From contig NZ_AP018441.1 in NCBI RefSeq assembly GCF_009937975.1, positions 248,001-312,000 of the forward strand: 64,000 nt of DNA. The letters run 5' to 3'. Position 1 is the first letter of the stretch, and every line of letters starts with the position of its first letter. The translations under genes and the position numbers were made by a program. This DNA is from Undibacterium sp. YM2 (GTDB lineage Bacteria; Pseudomonadota; Gammaproteobacteria; Burkholderiales; Burkholderiaceae_D). Under the pieces are notes generated by a model. It was not told where the DNA came from, did not search any database, and was given only the letters and a program-made list of their open reading frames with translations. Below are positions 1 through 7,899 of the stretch, in pieces.

Positions 1-1638
1 AAAAAAGTCAAATCCTGGATATCTTTTGAAGAGCAGGACAATTTATCTACACCAGTCGCGAATGCCAAAGATATTTATCCCGCGGTTACACAAGCGATCA
101 AGACTTGTCATGAAGCTGGTGGTGGCCGTGTGATCATCCCTGCCGGTAACTGGTATTGCGCAGGCCCTATCGTCTTGCTGTCGAATGTGAATGTGCATCT
201 GCAAAAGGGAGCGCATATCTATTTCAGCAATAATCCTGAAGACTATGCTAAATACGGCAGCTTTGACTGCGGGCCAAATGGCAAGCTGGTGATCTCCCGC
301 TGGCAGAGTAATGACTGCCTGAATTTCTCACCCATGGTGTATGCCTATGGCCAGGACAATATCGCCCTGACTGGTGATGACTGGAGCAGCATACTCGATG
401 GCCAGGGCGGTGTGCCCTTTGATGATAATGGTGATTGCTGGTGGACCTGGAAGGGCAAGCAAAAGACCATCAATTCTGTGGGACAGAATACCACGCCGAA
501 TTACAAGCTGGGCAAGCGCTCAGAAAATACCGCAAATGACTTGAACGCGACCAGCCTGGAAAAAATTGCACCGCAACTCGATGAAAAACAAAGGCTGCGC
601 ATACAGGGTGACAATGATAAATGGCGTGCCGATGCGAATTATCTGCCATCCCTGTCTGAAGCGGGTGTGCCCGTGGGCAAACGTATCTTTGGCATGGGAC
701 ATAATCTGCGTCCACCGATGATACAGTTTATCAGTTGCACGAATGTGCTGATGCAGGGCTACCAGGTTAACCATACCCCATTCTGGCAACACCATCCTGT
801 GCATTGCCGTAATGTGGTGATACGCGATGTGCTGGCGAAAAGTCATGGCCCGAACAGCGATGGCTTTGACCCTGAGGCCTGTGATCATGTACTGGTTGAA
901 TCCTGTACCTTTGATTCAGGCGATGACTGCATCGCCATCAAGGCAGGCAAGAATCTGGATACCCAGTATGGCCCTTCACAAAATATCGTCATCCAGAATT
1001 GCACCATGCAAAGTGGTCATGGTGCGGTGACACTGGGTAGTGAAATGGCGGGCGGCATACAGAATGTGTATGCGCAAAATCTCTTGTTCGAGAATATCAA
1101 CTGGGCCACCAATCCACTGAACACAGCAATACGCCTGAAGACGAATATGAACCGTGGCGGTTACCTCAAGAATTTCTTTGTACGCAATATTACGATTCCG
1201 AATGGTGTGCAGACCAGCCCGTCTTTCTACACATCGCTGCCTGGCTCGCCGATACAGTCCAAGACAGTCGCCACCGCTGCCGGTGCTGTCATTACCTTTG
1301 ATTGCGACTACGCACCGGTCAGTGACAATGTCAGGACCAGGCCACCGGTGGTGACGAATGTGCATATCTCGAATGTCAAAGTGGGTAATGTCACGACCAA
1401 AAACGGCAAGTTCTCGTGCTTCCAGGCCATCGTCATCCTTGGCCCGGTCGCCTCAGACTATAACGGTGACGACAAGAATCCCATGATCTTCCCGGTCACC
1501 AATGTGACCATCAGCGATTGCCAGTTTGGTACGCCAGTGAATGCTGCCAGCCCGCTGTATCTGTACAACGTCAAGGGTCTGGAGTTGAAGAATGTGCAGA
1601 TAGGTGACAAACTGCACAATAGCCAGCTCTCAGCATAA
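1..1638 (+). CDS. Glycoside hydrolase family 28 polygalacturonase, 5' end outside the window
   Basis: This gene probably encodes a pectin-degrading polygalacturonase that hydrolyses alpha-1,4-galacturonan and releases galacturonate. The reading frame is open from base 1 with no good start, so the N-terminus, including any signal peptide, lies left of the window; 545 codons are visible. The GH28 signature appears in order: NSDGFD at 853-870, GDDC at 919-930 (catalytic aspartates), SGHG at 1012-1023 and RLK at 1132-1140. The spacing is normal for a right-handed beta-helix. It is convergent with the uronate catabolic genes that follow, which would consume its product. The family call is firm. 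Exact specificity (endo or exo, galacturonan or rhamnogalacturonan) cannot be told. Confidence 0.9.
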   Translation, partial: KKVKSWISFEEQDNLSTPVANAKDIYPAVTQAIKTCHEAGGGRVIIPAGNWYCAGPIVLLSNVNVHLQKGAHIYFSNNPEDYAKYGSFDCGPNGKLVISRWQSNDCLNFSPMVYAYGQDNIALTGDDWSSILDGQGGVPFDDNGDCWWTWKGKQKTINSVGQNTTPNYKLGKRSENTANDLNATSLEKIAPQLDEKQRLRIQGDNDKWRADANYLPSLSEAGVPVGKRIFGMGHNLRPPMIQFISCTNVLMQGYQVNHTPFWQHHPVHCRNVVIRDVLAKSHGPNSDGFDPEACDHVLVESCTFDSGDDCIAIKAGKNLDTQYGPSQNIVIQNCTMQSGHGAVTLGSEMAGGIQNVYAQNLLFENINWATNPLNTAIRLKTNMNRGGYLKNFFVRNITIPNGVQTSPSFYTSLPGSPIQSKTVATAAGAVITFDCDYAPVSDNVRTRPPVVTNVHISNVKVGNVTTKNGKFSCFQAIVILGPVASDYNGDDKNPMIFPVTNVTISDCQFGTPVNAASPLYLYNVKGLELKNVQIGDKLHNSQLSA

Positions 1639-1645
1639 TCCATGC

Positions 1646-1682
1646 AAAAAAATGCGCATAAGAGATGTTATCTCTTATGCGC
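1646..1682 (-). terminator. Intrinsic terminator of the uronate operon
   Basis: A perfect 12-bp stem (1654-1665 with 1671-1682, 5-nt loop) is followed on the minus strand by a run of seven T (1652-1646). It lies just downstream of the minus-strand SMP-30 gene, so it most likely ends that operon. The plus-strand side has no T run. Confidence 0.8.
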
Positions 1683-1720
1683 TCAAGTACCGCTGCGCTT
1701 TCAGGTGGTAAATTATTAAA

Positions 1721-2623
1721 TCAGTTTGCGAATCTTGTTTCTGGCACACCGGCCACACCCGGCCTCACCAGCACCAGGCTGCCTGCCCATTGATCATGTT
1801 CTGCCTTGCCAGCACCTATGGAGCTGACCAGTAAGGTACTCATGTCAGGCCCGCCAAAGGTGCACATGGCGGGTTTGTTCATTGGCAGGGCTATGGTACG
1901 GTCGAGCTTGCCTGCAGGCGTGAAGCGCAGCAGGCAGGCGCCATCGTTGCCGCATATCCAGTAGCAGCCATCTATATCCATGGCGGCACCGTCAGGACGG
2001 CCAGCCATGGGTTTCATGTCGGCAAACACGCGCTTGTTATGTGGCATGCCATCTTCCACATCATAGTCAAGTGCCCAGATAGTCTGGCTGGCAGGATGAG
2101 AGTCCGACAAATACATGGTCTTGCCATCGGGTGACCATGCCAGGCCATTCTGGGTCAGCAGATTACTGACGACAGGGGCCGACAGTCCCTGTGCTGTTGA
2201 ATAGCGGTAGAGATTGCCTATCGCTTTCGCTGCAGCCATATCCATGAACATGGTGCCACTCCAGAAACGTCCCTGGCGGTCGCAACGCCCGTCATTGAAA
2301 CGCATGCCAGTTCCTGACTCCTTCAATTCTGCAGGCGCTGCGAGACGGGTCTGCAGGGCGCGAGAGCCTTCACCAAGATGCAGATTGAATAGGCCGCTCT
2401 CCATACCTGCAATAAAATCGCCGTCCTGTTTCAGGGCGATGCAGGCGACCATTTCTGTGGTCAGCCAGGATGTCAACTGACCATTCCTGGCATCGAGTTT
2501 CCAGATGGTTTTTGCCGGTATATCGACCCAATACCAGGCCGCCTGCTCCGCATGCCACAGAGGGCTTTCACCGACGATGCAGTTCACGGCTGGTATCGAC
2601 TCTATAGGAGAAAATTCAGTCAT
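1721..2623 (-). CDS. SMP-30/gluconolactonase family lactonase
   Basis: This is a 300-residue, six-bladed-propeller lactonase of the SMP-30/gluconolactonase/LRE family. Family landmarks are visible: ESPLWH near residue 19, NDGRCDRQGRFW in the middle, NGLAWSPDGK followed by LSDS, and PDGAAMD (metal-binding Glu, Asn and Asp). The gene starts one base after the MFS transporter stop, so the two are co-transcribed. In this context the likely substrate is an aldarolactone formed by uronate dehydrogenase (galactaro- or glucarolactone). That is an inference, since the same family also opens gluconolactone, arabinolactone and xylonolactone. Confidence 0.85.
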   Translation of the reverse strand: MTEFSPIESIPAVNCIVGESPLWHAEQAAWYWVDIPAKTIWKLDARNGQLTSWLTTEMVACIALKQDGDFIAGMESGLFNLHLGEGSRALQTRLAAPAELKESGTGMRFNDGRCDRQGRFWSGTMFMDMAAAKAIGNLYRYSTAQGLSAPVVSNLLTQNGLAWSPDGKTMYLSDSHPASQTIWALDYDVEDGMPHNKRVFADMKPMAGRPDGAAMDIDGCYWICGNDGACLLRFTPAGKLDRTIALPMNKPAMCTFGGPDMSTLLVSSIGAGKAEHDQWAGSLVLVRPGVAGVPETRFAN

Positions 2624-2624
2624 C

Positions 2625-3995
2625 TTACAGATCTGTGATTTCTTTATGGGTAGGCACCAGCGCTTTCATCATGCCCCATGCCAGCAGATAGGCGACTGCA
2701 CAGAAAGTAAACATGATGGTGTAGCCAGTCTGTATCTGTCCCAGTTTTCCGTAATAATCAAACAGCCAGCCACCGGTTTTGGAGACCAGTACGCCACCCA
2801 GGCCACCCGCCATGCCACCGATACCGACGATGGACGCCACCGATTTTTTCGGGAACATGTCAGACACGGTCGTGAAGATATTCGCAGACCAGGCCTGGTG
2901 GGCAGACGTGCCTATGCCGATCAGTAATACCGGTACCCAGAAGCCGAGATAACCAAATGGTTGTGCCAGCAAAACCACGAGTGGGAAAAGGGCAATCACG
3001 AGCATGGCCTTCATGCGGCCATTATAGGCACTGTCGCCACGGCGCATGAAATAGCTGGGGAAATAACCGCCGCCTATGCTGCCTATCATGGTCATGCTGT
3101 ACAACACTGCCAGCGGCACGACGATCTCTGTTTTTTGCATCTTGTACTGTGCTTCCAGATATTTAGGTAGCCAGAACAGGAAGAACCACCACACGCCATC
3201 TGTCATGAACTTGCCGATGACAAAGGCCCAGGTTTGCTTATAAGACAGCAGTTTTAACCAGGATACTTTTTTCCCCGCATCGCCAGGAGCACTCGCCTCT
3301 GCTGCTTGTGCATCACTGCTATTGATGTAGGCCAGTTCTGCTGCTGACAGATATTTTTGCTGTTCAGGTTTGTCATAGAACATCTGCCAGAAAATCATCC
3401 AGACAAAACCTATCGCGCCTATGATGATAAAAGCAGACTGCCAACCCCATTGCGCTGCAATCAACGGCACAGTCAAAGGCGCCAGGATCGCACCGATGTT
3501 GGCACCAGAATTAAAGATCCCGGTGGCGAAAGAGCGTTCATGTTTGGGAAAATATTCTGCGGTGGCCTTGATCGCTGCAGGGAAGTTACCGGCTTCACCT
3601 ATTGCCAGCACTGCACGCGAGATCATGAAGCCTGCTACAGACACTGGAATTGCCGCTATGCCCAGCGCAGTCAGGGCACTGACCATGCCTTCGCCCAGCA
3701 TGATGGAATAAGCATGCATGACCGCACCAACTGACCATACTGCAATGGCGACCAGATAAGCTTTCTTGGTGCCTATCTTGTCGATAAAACGACCGGCGAA
3801 CAGCATGGAGATGGCATATACAAACTGGAACACCGCCGTGATATTGGCATAGTCAGTATTGGTCCAGCCAAATTCCCTGGATAAATCGGGTGCTAACAGA
3901 CTGAGTACCTGGCGGTCCAGGTAATTGACGGTAGTGGCAAAAAATAGCAGGGCACAAATAGTCCACCGGTATTTTCCTATAGCTTGCTGGCTCAT
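2625..3995 (-). CDS. MFS transporter, hexuronate/aldarate type (ExuT/ACS family)
   Basis: A 456-residue major facilitator protein with about 12 hydrophobic segments. The N-terminal pattern RWTICALLFFATTVNYLDRQ is typical of the anion:cation symporter family, which includes ExuT, GudP and GarP. It should import galacturonate or an aldarate across the inner membrane by proton symport. It is directly followed by the lactonase gene (1-nt gap) and preceded by a 127-bp gap from the aldehyde dehydrogenase gene. Family assignment is strong; the exact sugar acid is inferred from the neighbours. Confidence 0.87.
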   Translation of the reverse strand: MSQQAIGKYRWTICALLFFATTVNYLDRQVLSLLAPDLSREFGWTNTDYANITAVFQFVYAISMLFAGRFIDKIGTKKAYLVAIAVWSVGAVMHAYSIMLGEGMVSALTALGIAAIPVSVAGFMISRAVLAIGEAGNFPAAIKATAEYFPKHERSFATGIFNSGANIGAILAPLTVPLIAAQWGWQSAFIIIGAIGFVWMIFWQMFYDKPEQQKYLSAAELAYINSSDAQAAEASAPGDAGKKVSWLKLLSYKQTWAFVIGKFMTDGVWWFFLFWLPKYLEAQYKMQKTEIVVPLAVLYSMTMIGSIGGGYFPSYFMRRGDSAYNGRMKAMLVIALFPLVVLLAQPFGYLGFWVPVLLIGIGTSAHQAWSANIFTTVSDMFPKKSVASIVGIGGMAGGLGGVLVSKTGGWLFDYYGKLGQIQTGYTIMFTFCAVAYLLAWGMMKALVPTHKEITDL

Positions 3996-4088
3996 GCGAG
4001 CGTCTCCTGATGATGATTTTTATTGCCATGTCTGCACTTCTTTTTGAGTGCTGTGTACATGAGCTCATTTTGCAAAACATTTACAAAA

Positions 4089-4110
4089 CAGCCCGGGCGT
4101 GCCCAGGCTG
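4089..4110 (-). terminator. Terminator-like hairpin after the aldehyde dehydrogenase gene
   Basis: A GC-rich interrupted inverted repeat (AGCC-C-GGGC, then GCCC-A-GGCT) lies 13 bp past the stop of the minus-strand dehydrogenase gene and is followed on that strand by TTTTGT. It may separate the kdgD-dehydrogenase pair from the transporter-lactonase pair, or only attenuate read-through. Confidence 0.45.
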
Positions 4111-4122
4111 ATTCATCTTTCT

Positions 4123-5700
4123 TTAAGCGAGTGTCAGTTTCCCATCCATCATACGTGCAAGTTGCAGGGGATTGCTATCCTGCAGTGCCGTTGGCAACAA
4201 ATCCGCCGGGAAGCCCTGATAGCACACCGGGCGCAAGAAGCGCTCGATCGCTGATGCACCAACTGAAGTGCTGCGGCTATCCGAGGTTGCCGGGAAAGGG
4301 CCGCCGTGTACCATCGCATGCGCCACTTCCACGCCAGTAGGGAAACCATTGAACAGGATGCGTCCGGCTTTTCTTTCCAGCACTGGCAATAGCTTCCTGG
4401 CCTGGGCATGATCGTCAGCGACAGCATGTACTGTCGCTGTCAATTGACCTTCCAGTGATGACGCGACCGCGATTACTTCATCAAAATCCTTGCACAGGAT
4501 CGCAATGGAAGAAGGTCCAAAAATTTCTTCCTGCAAGGCTGGGGTATTCAGGAAAGTCGTGCCCGAACATACAGACAGCATCGCTTGTGCTGCGCATGGG
4601 GATTCTGCCTGCTGGCCTTTGCCCACCAATTGTAGTTGCGCTATGTCAGCTAGATGCGTAGTGCCTTTGACATAGGCCTGGTGTATGCCAGGTGTCAGCA
4701 TGGTCGCTGCATGTTTGTCTTCTAAAGCCCTGGCGGCATCTTGCAAGAATTGACGTGCTGTTGCGCTCTCTATGGCGATGACCAGCCCAGGGTTGGTGCA
4801 GAACTGACCAGCACCCAAGGCCAGAGAATCGACAAAATTCTTCGCCAGTGTCGTGGTTTGTTCGCCCAGAGCATGATCCAGCAAGAATACCGGATTGATA
4901 CTGCTCATCTCTGCATACACCGGGATAGGTTCTTTGCGCTGGCTGGCAGTTTTTACCAGTGCCAGACCGCCAGAGCGGGAGCCAGTGAAGCCCACCGCCT
5001 TGATGGATGGATGATCAACCAGTTGCTGGCCGACCTGACTGCCAGCGCCTACCAGCATGGAGAATACGCCTTCATGCAAGGCGCAATCCGCTACGGCTCT
5101 TTGTATGACGCGGCCTACCAGTTCTGCCGTACCCAGGTGGGCATTGTGCGCCTTGACGACGACAGGGCAGCCAGCGGCCAGGGCAGATGCAGTATCGCCA
5201 CCCGCTACTGAAAACGCCAGCGGGAAATTACTGGCACCAAATACGGCAACCGGGCCCAGTGCGATTTTTTGCAGACGCAAATCCGGGCGAGGTGGCGCGC
5301 GTTCTGACAAGGCGCTGTCTATGGTTGCATCCAGCCAGTGTCCATCGCGTACTACCTTGGCAAACAGGCGCAATTGATTGACGGTACGGCCACGTTCACC
5401 TTCGAGGCGGGCGACAGGCAAGCCGGTTTCTTGTGCTGCACGTTCTATCAGTGCAGGGCCCAAATCCATGATGCCTGTGGCGATCGCTTCCAGGAAGCGC
5501 GCCCGCAATTCCAGGCTGGTGGTGCGGTAGCTGTCAAACGCCTGTTCAGCCAGCAGGCAAGCCTGCTCAACTTCATCTTTTGTAGCGAAGCCAAAAACAG
5601 GCTCGATTTCCTGATTGGTCGATGGGTCTATGGCTTTGACATTACCTGCCAGACCAAAAACCGCTTTTTTACCGATCAGCATTTGCCCGGTGATTTGCAT
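4123..5700 (-). CDS. 2,5-dioxovalerate (alpha-ketoglutaric semialdehyde) dehydrogenase
   Basis: A 525-residue aldehyde dehydrogenase of the NADP+-dependent KGSADH type, oxidising 2,5-dioxovalerate to 2-oxoglutarate in the cytoplasm. Visible signatures are FGASNFPLAFSVAGGDTASA (cofactor fold), the catalytic-glutamate region AEMSSINPVFLL and the catalytic cysteine in GAGQFCTNPG. The wording of these motifs is characteristic of the sugar-acid KGSADH subgroup rather than general aldehyde dehydrogenases. It lies 24 bp downstream of kdgD on the same strand, and KdgD makes its substrate, so the two form the last two steps of the aldarate/uronate oxidative pathway. Confidence 0.9.
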   Translation of the reverse strand: MQITGQMLIGKKAVFGLAGNVKAIDPSTNQEIEPVFGFATKDEVEQACLLAEQAFDSYRTTSLELRARFLEAIATGIMDLGPALIERAAQETGLPVARLEGERGRTVNQLRLFAKVVRDGHWLDATIDSALSERAPPRPDLRLQKIALGPVAVFGASNFPLAFSVAGGDTASALAAGCPVVVKAHNAHLGTAELVGRVIQRAVADCALHEGVFSMLVGAGSQVGQQLVDHPSIKAVGFTGSRSGGLALVKTASQRKEPIPVYAEMSSINPVFLLDHALGEQTTTLAKNFVDSLALGAGQFCTNPGLVIAIESATARQFLQDAARALEDKHAATMLTPGIHQAYVKGTTHLADIAQLQLVGKGQQAESPCAAQAMLSVCSGTTFLNTPALQEEIFGPSSIAILCKDFDEVIAVASSLEGQLTATVHAVADDHAQARKLLPVLERKAGRILFNGFPTGVEVAHAMVHGGPFPATSDSRSTSVGASAIERFLRPVCYQGFPADLLPTALQDSNPLQLARMMDGKLTLA

Positions 5701-5724
5701 TCTGTACTCCCTTTGCTTCTGAAT

Positions 5725-6636
5725 TTATTGTGGACCTTGCGCCAAAATCAATTTGTGCAGCATGGCATCTTCTTCCTCTGTCAGGTCGGTCAGTGGTGCA
5801 CGTACCGGGCCTGCGCTGTGACCAACCAAACGTGCGCCAGCTTTCACGATACTCACTGCATAACCGGCTTTGCGATTACGGATTTCGAGGTAAGGCAGGA
5901 AGAACTGATCCAGCAGACGGTTTGTTGTAGCGTGATCATCTGCTGCAATGGCATGGTAAAAGTCCATCGCCAGTTTTGGCATGAAGTTGAATACGGCAGA
6001 AGAATAAACCGGTGTACCCAGTGCCTTGTAAGCCGCTGCATAAACTTCTGCAGTCGGCAGGCCACCGAGGTAACTGAAACGGTCGCCCATACGGCGCCAG
6101 ATCGATACCATCAATTCGATATCGCCTATGCCGTCCTTGAAGCCGATCAGGTTAGGGCAGCGTGCTGCCAGTTTTTCCAGGGAATCAGCGGTCAGGCGGC
6201 AATTGCCACGGTTATACACAACCACGCCAAATTTAACCGAAGCACAGACTTCTTCTACGTGACGGATCAGGCCATCCTGGCTGGCTTCAGTCAGGTAATG
6301 TGGCAGCAGCAAAATGCCGTGTGCGCCCAGGCGTTCTGCTTCCTGTGCATAGGCAATGGCCTGGCGGGTAGGGCCACCGGCACCGGCCAGGATAGGCACT
6401 TTGCCACGGCAGGTATCTACGGCAGTCTTGATGATGTCGGAATATTCACCACCTGTCAGCGAGAAGAATTCACCCGTACCACCGGCAGCAAACAAGGCGC
6501 TGGCACCATAGGGGGCCAGCCATTCAAGACGTTCTGCATAAGTCTTGGCATTGAAGTCGCCAGCCGCGTCAAAGTCAGTCAGGGGAAAAGACAGCAGGCC
6601 AGAGGACAGGATTTGTTTCAGTTCTTGAGGATGCAT
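5725..6636 (-). CDS. kdgD: 5-dehydro-4-deoxyglucarate dehydratase (decarboxylating)
   Basis: A 303-residue DapA-family class I aldolase-fold enzyme that converts 5-dehydro-4-deoxy-D-glucarate to 2,5-dioxovalerate, water and CO2. It shows [20 protein letters not shown] (active-site Tyr) and LIGFKDG (Schiff-base Lys), plus the typical C-terminal stretch [15 protein letters not shown]. Length matches the KdgD family. It is the first gene of a minus-strand run with the KGSADH, MFS and lactonase genes, and a 24-bp inverted repeat lies about 90 bp upstream of its start. L-2-keto-3-deoxyarabonate dehydratase is related, but the motif wording fits KdgD better. Confidence 0.9.
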   Translation of the reverse strand: MHPQELKQILSSGLLSFPLTDFDAAGDFNAKTYAERLEWLAPYGASALFAAGGTGEFFSLTGGEYSDIIKTAVDTCRGKVPILAGAGGPTRQAIAYAQEAERLGAHGILLLPHYLTEASQDGLIRHVEEVCASVKFGVVVYNRGNCRLTADSLEKLAARCPNLIGFKDGIGDIELMVSIWRRMGDRFSYLGGLPTAEVYAAAYKALGTPVYSSAVFNFMPKLAMDFYHAIAADDHATTNRLLDQFFLPYLEIRNRKAGYAVSIVKAGARLVGHSAGPVRAPLTDLTEEEDAMLHKLILAQGPQ

Positions 6637-6725
6637 GGTAGCTCCGGAAATGGAAACCTGGATTCGTCATGACCAGGTTTGGTCGGGTTTTAAAAAAGTA
6701 AGTGCGTAAGCTTATTTGTTTCTTT

Positions 6726-6749
6726 AAGTCATACGTCATCGTACAACTT
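6726..6749 (-). promoter_or_regulatory. Candidate operator for the FCD-GntR regulator, upstream of kdgD
   Basis: An inverted repeat with 10-bp arms, AAGTCATACG and CGTACAACTT, around a 4-bp centre (8 of 10 positions pair). Read on the minus strand it begins AAGTTGTACGATGAC. A closely similar string (AAGTTGTATGATAAC) precedes the regulator gene at 7864-7880. The match between the two promoters suggests one binding protein, probably the regulator encoded at 7008-7796. Confidence 0.6.
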
Positions 6750-6795
6750 AAAATAAGAGAAGACAAGCACACTTTTAAAAATTTTGAATTTCGTT

Positions 6796-6987
6796 GGACC
6801 TACGCAAAACCGCCCCAGCTGCGTTGCAGCTCCCGCATTTGTCAAATTCGGTACTAAAGTACTGTCTTCGTCGCTACGGTGTAGTTGGGGTTTCAGACAG
6901 CATGCTGTCTGCCAACGTAACCAACGGCTCCTGCAAGAGCCGTTTCCTACAGCGACAGCCTTGCTGGAACAATTTTGCGTAAGTCTT
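6796..6987. repeat. 192-bp structured repeat, copy 1
   Basis: This stretch is about 84 percent identical by eye (roughly 30 differences, no gaps) to 61609-61800. It is bounded by imperfect terminal inverted repeats (GGACCTACGCAAAA at the left; the right end reads AGACTTACGCAAAA on the other strand). Internal hairpins include AGCTGC/GCAGCT, GTACT/AGTAC, an 18-bp palindrome at 6894-6911 flanked by GTTGG/CCAAC, and an 8-bp stem at 6923-6944. Several differences between the two copies preserve base pairing. It resembles a MITE-like element or a dispersed structured RNA. No transposase is linked to it. Confidence 0.85.
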
Positions 6988-7007
6988 ATTTAAGCTGAAG
7001 AACCGGA

Positions 7008-7796
7008 CTAAACTGTGGGGCCTTCTATACGCTGTTGCGCCTGTCGCAATCTTTCCCGGCTATTGCTGAGGTGGGTACGCATGGCAGCGCGGGCGGCTTC
7101 TGGGTCTTTGCGCTGTATGGCGAGGTAGATATCCTCATGCTCGCGGTTCACTCTTTCGAGGTAGCTGCTGCCACTGTTGTTATTTTGACTGGTATTCCCG
7201 GTACTGCTCTCCAGCGTCAGCATCGCAGATTTCAATCTGGCGCGCGGGATGATAGTGGTGCCGAGGTTGCTGAGGATGTCAACAAAATAACGGTTGCCAG
7301 TAGATTGCGCAATCAGCAGGTGAAAGCGCACATCGGCATTGACCGAGGCATTTTCTTCGGTCTTGTTGGCCAGGATATCTTCCAGCGCCTTGCCCAGCGC
7401 TGCCGCCTGTTCTTCTGTACGGCGCGAAGCGGCCAGCCAGGCGGCCTCGGTTTCCAGGCTGATCCTTAGTTCCAGTATGTCCAGCACATCCCTGACGGTG
7501 ACGATGGCTTCGCGCAACATGCCGGTGCTGGCAGCCTGGCTGGGTTCAAGGATGAAAGTGCCTATGCCATGACGGGTTTGCACCAGCCCGGCAGCCTGCA
7601 GATGCGAAATGGCTTCACGCACGACGGTGCGGCTGACATCATAAAGATTCATGATGGCAGATTCGGTAGGCAGCTTTTCACCCGGCTTCAGGATGCCATT
7701 CTTGATGTTATTGCTGATACTTTCTACCAGCCCCTGAGACAGGCTCTTATGCCGTCTTTTGGTAGGCAGAGCGTTGGCGTAGTCTTGAGTTTCCAT
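7008..7796 (-). CDS. FCD-domain GntR (FadR subfamily) transcriptional regulator of uronate/aldarate use
   Basis: A 262-residue regulator with an N-terminal winged helix (LVESISNNIKNGILKPGEKL, then ESAIMNLYDVSRTVVREAI) and a C-terminal all-helical FCD ligand domain with the usual Arg, Asp and His positions (ELRISLETEAAW, DVRFHLLIAQSTGN, EHEDIYLAIQ). FCD regulators usually repress sugar-acid operons and release DNA on binding the acid or an intermediate. It sits just upstream of kdgD on the same strand, separated by the repeat, and similar inverted repeats occur before both genes. Control of the cluster and of itself is inferred. Confidence 0.88.
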   Translation of the reverse strand: METQDYANALPTKRRHKSLSQGLVESISNNIKNGILKPGEKLPTESAIMNLYDVSRTVVREAISHLQAAGLVQTRHGIGTFILEPSQAASTGMLREAIVTVRDVLDILELRISLETEAAWLAASRRTEEQAAALGKALEDILANKTEENASVNADVRFHLLIAQSTGNRYFVDILSNLGTTIIPRARLKSAMLTLESSTGNTSQNNNSGSSYLERVNREHEDIYLAIQRKDPEAARAAMRTHLSNSRERLRQAQQRIEGPTV

Positions 7797-7863
7797 GAGC
7801 CGGGTATTGTTCTGATGAGTAATTGATTGTTATAGGCCGATTTTAACTTAAAAAGCCCGCATA

Positions 7864-7880
7864 AAGTTGTATGATAACTT
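7864..7880 (-). promoter_or_regulatory. Candidate autoregulatory operator of the FCD-GntR gene
   Basis: The 17-bp sequence has AAGTT and AACTT as inverted ends. It lies 68 bp upstream of the regulator start codon and shares 13 of its first 15 bases with the minus-strand reading of the site before kdgD (6726-6749). Confidence 0.5.
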
Positions 7881-7899
7881 ATGAGGTCTTTTCCTGGTT

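Larger units (their letters stand above)
6637..7007. other. Intergenic region between kdgD and its regulator gene
   Basis: These 371 bp hold the kdgD leader, an inverted repeat at 6726-6749 and one copy of a 192-bp structured repeat at 6796-6987. I see no convincing gene; the open frame through the repeat is discussed under rejected items. Confidence 0.7.

Noticed and set aside
5338..6672. Long plus-strand open frame (444 codons) opposite kdgD and the KGSADH gene
   Set aside because: It is antisense to two clear enzymes, is rich in Cys, Gln and His as shadow frames are, and has no domain.
6784..6993. Small open frame through repeat copy 1, with a similar frame at 61603-61806 in copy 2
   Set aside because: Both copies encode similar peptides (shared GTKVLSSSLRCS) only because they are one repeat. 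Differences keep hairpins and change amino acids freely, and there is no ribosome-binding site.
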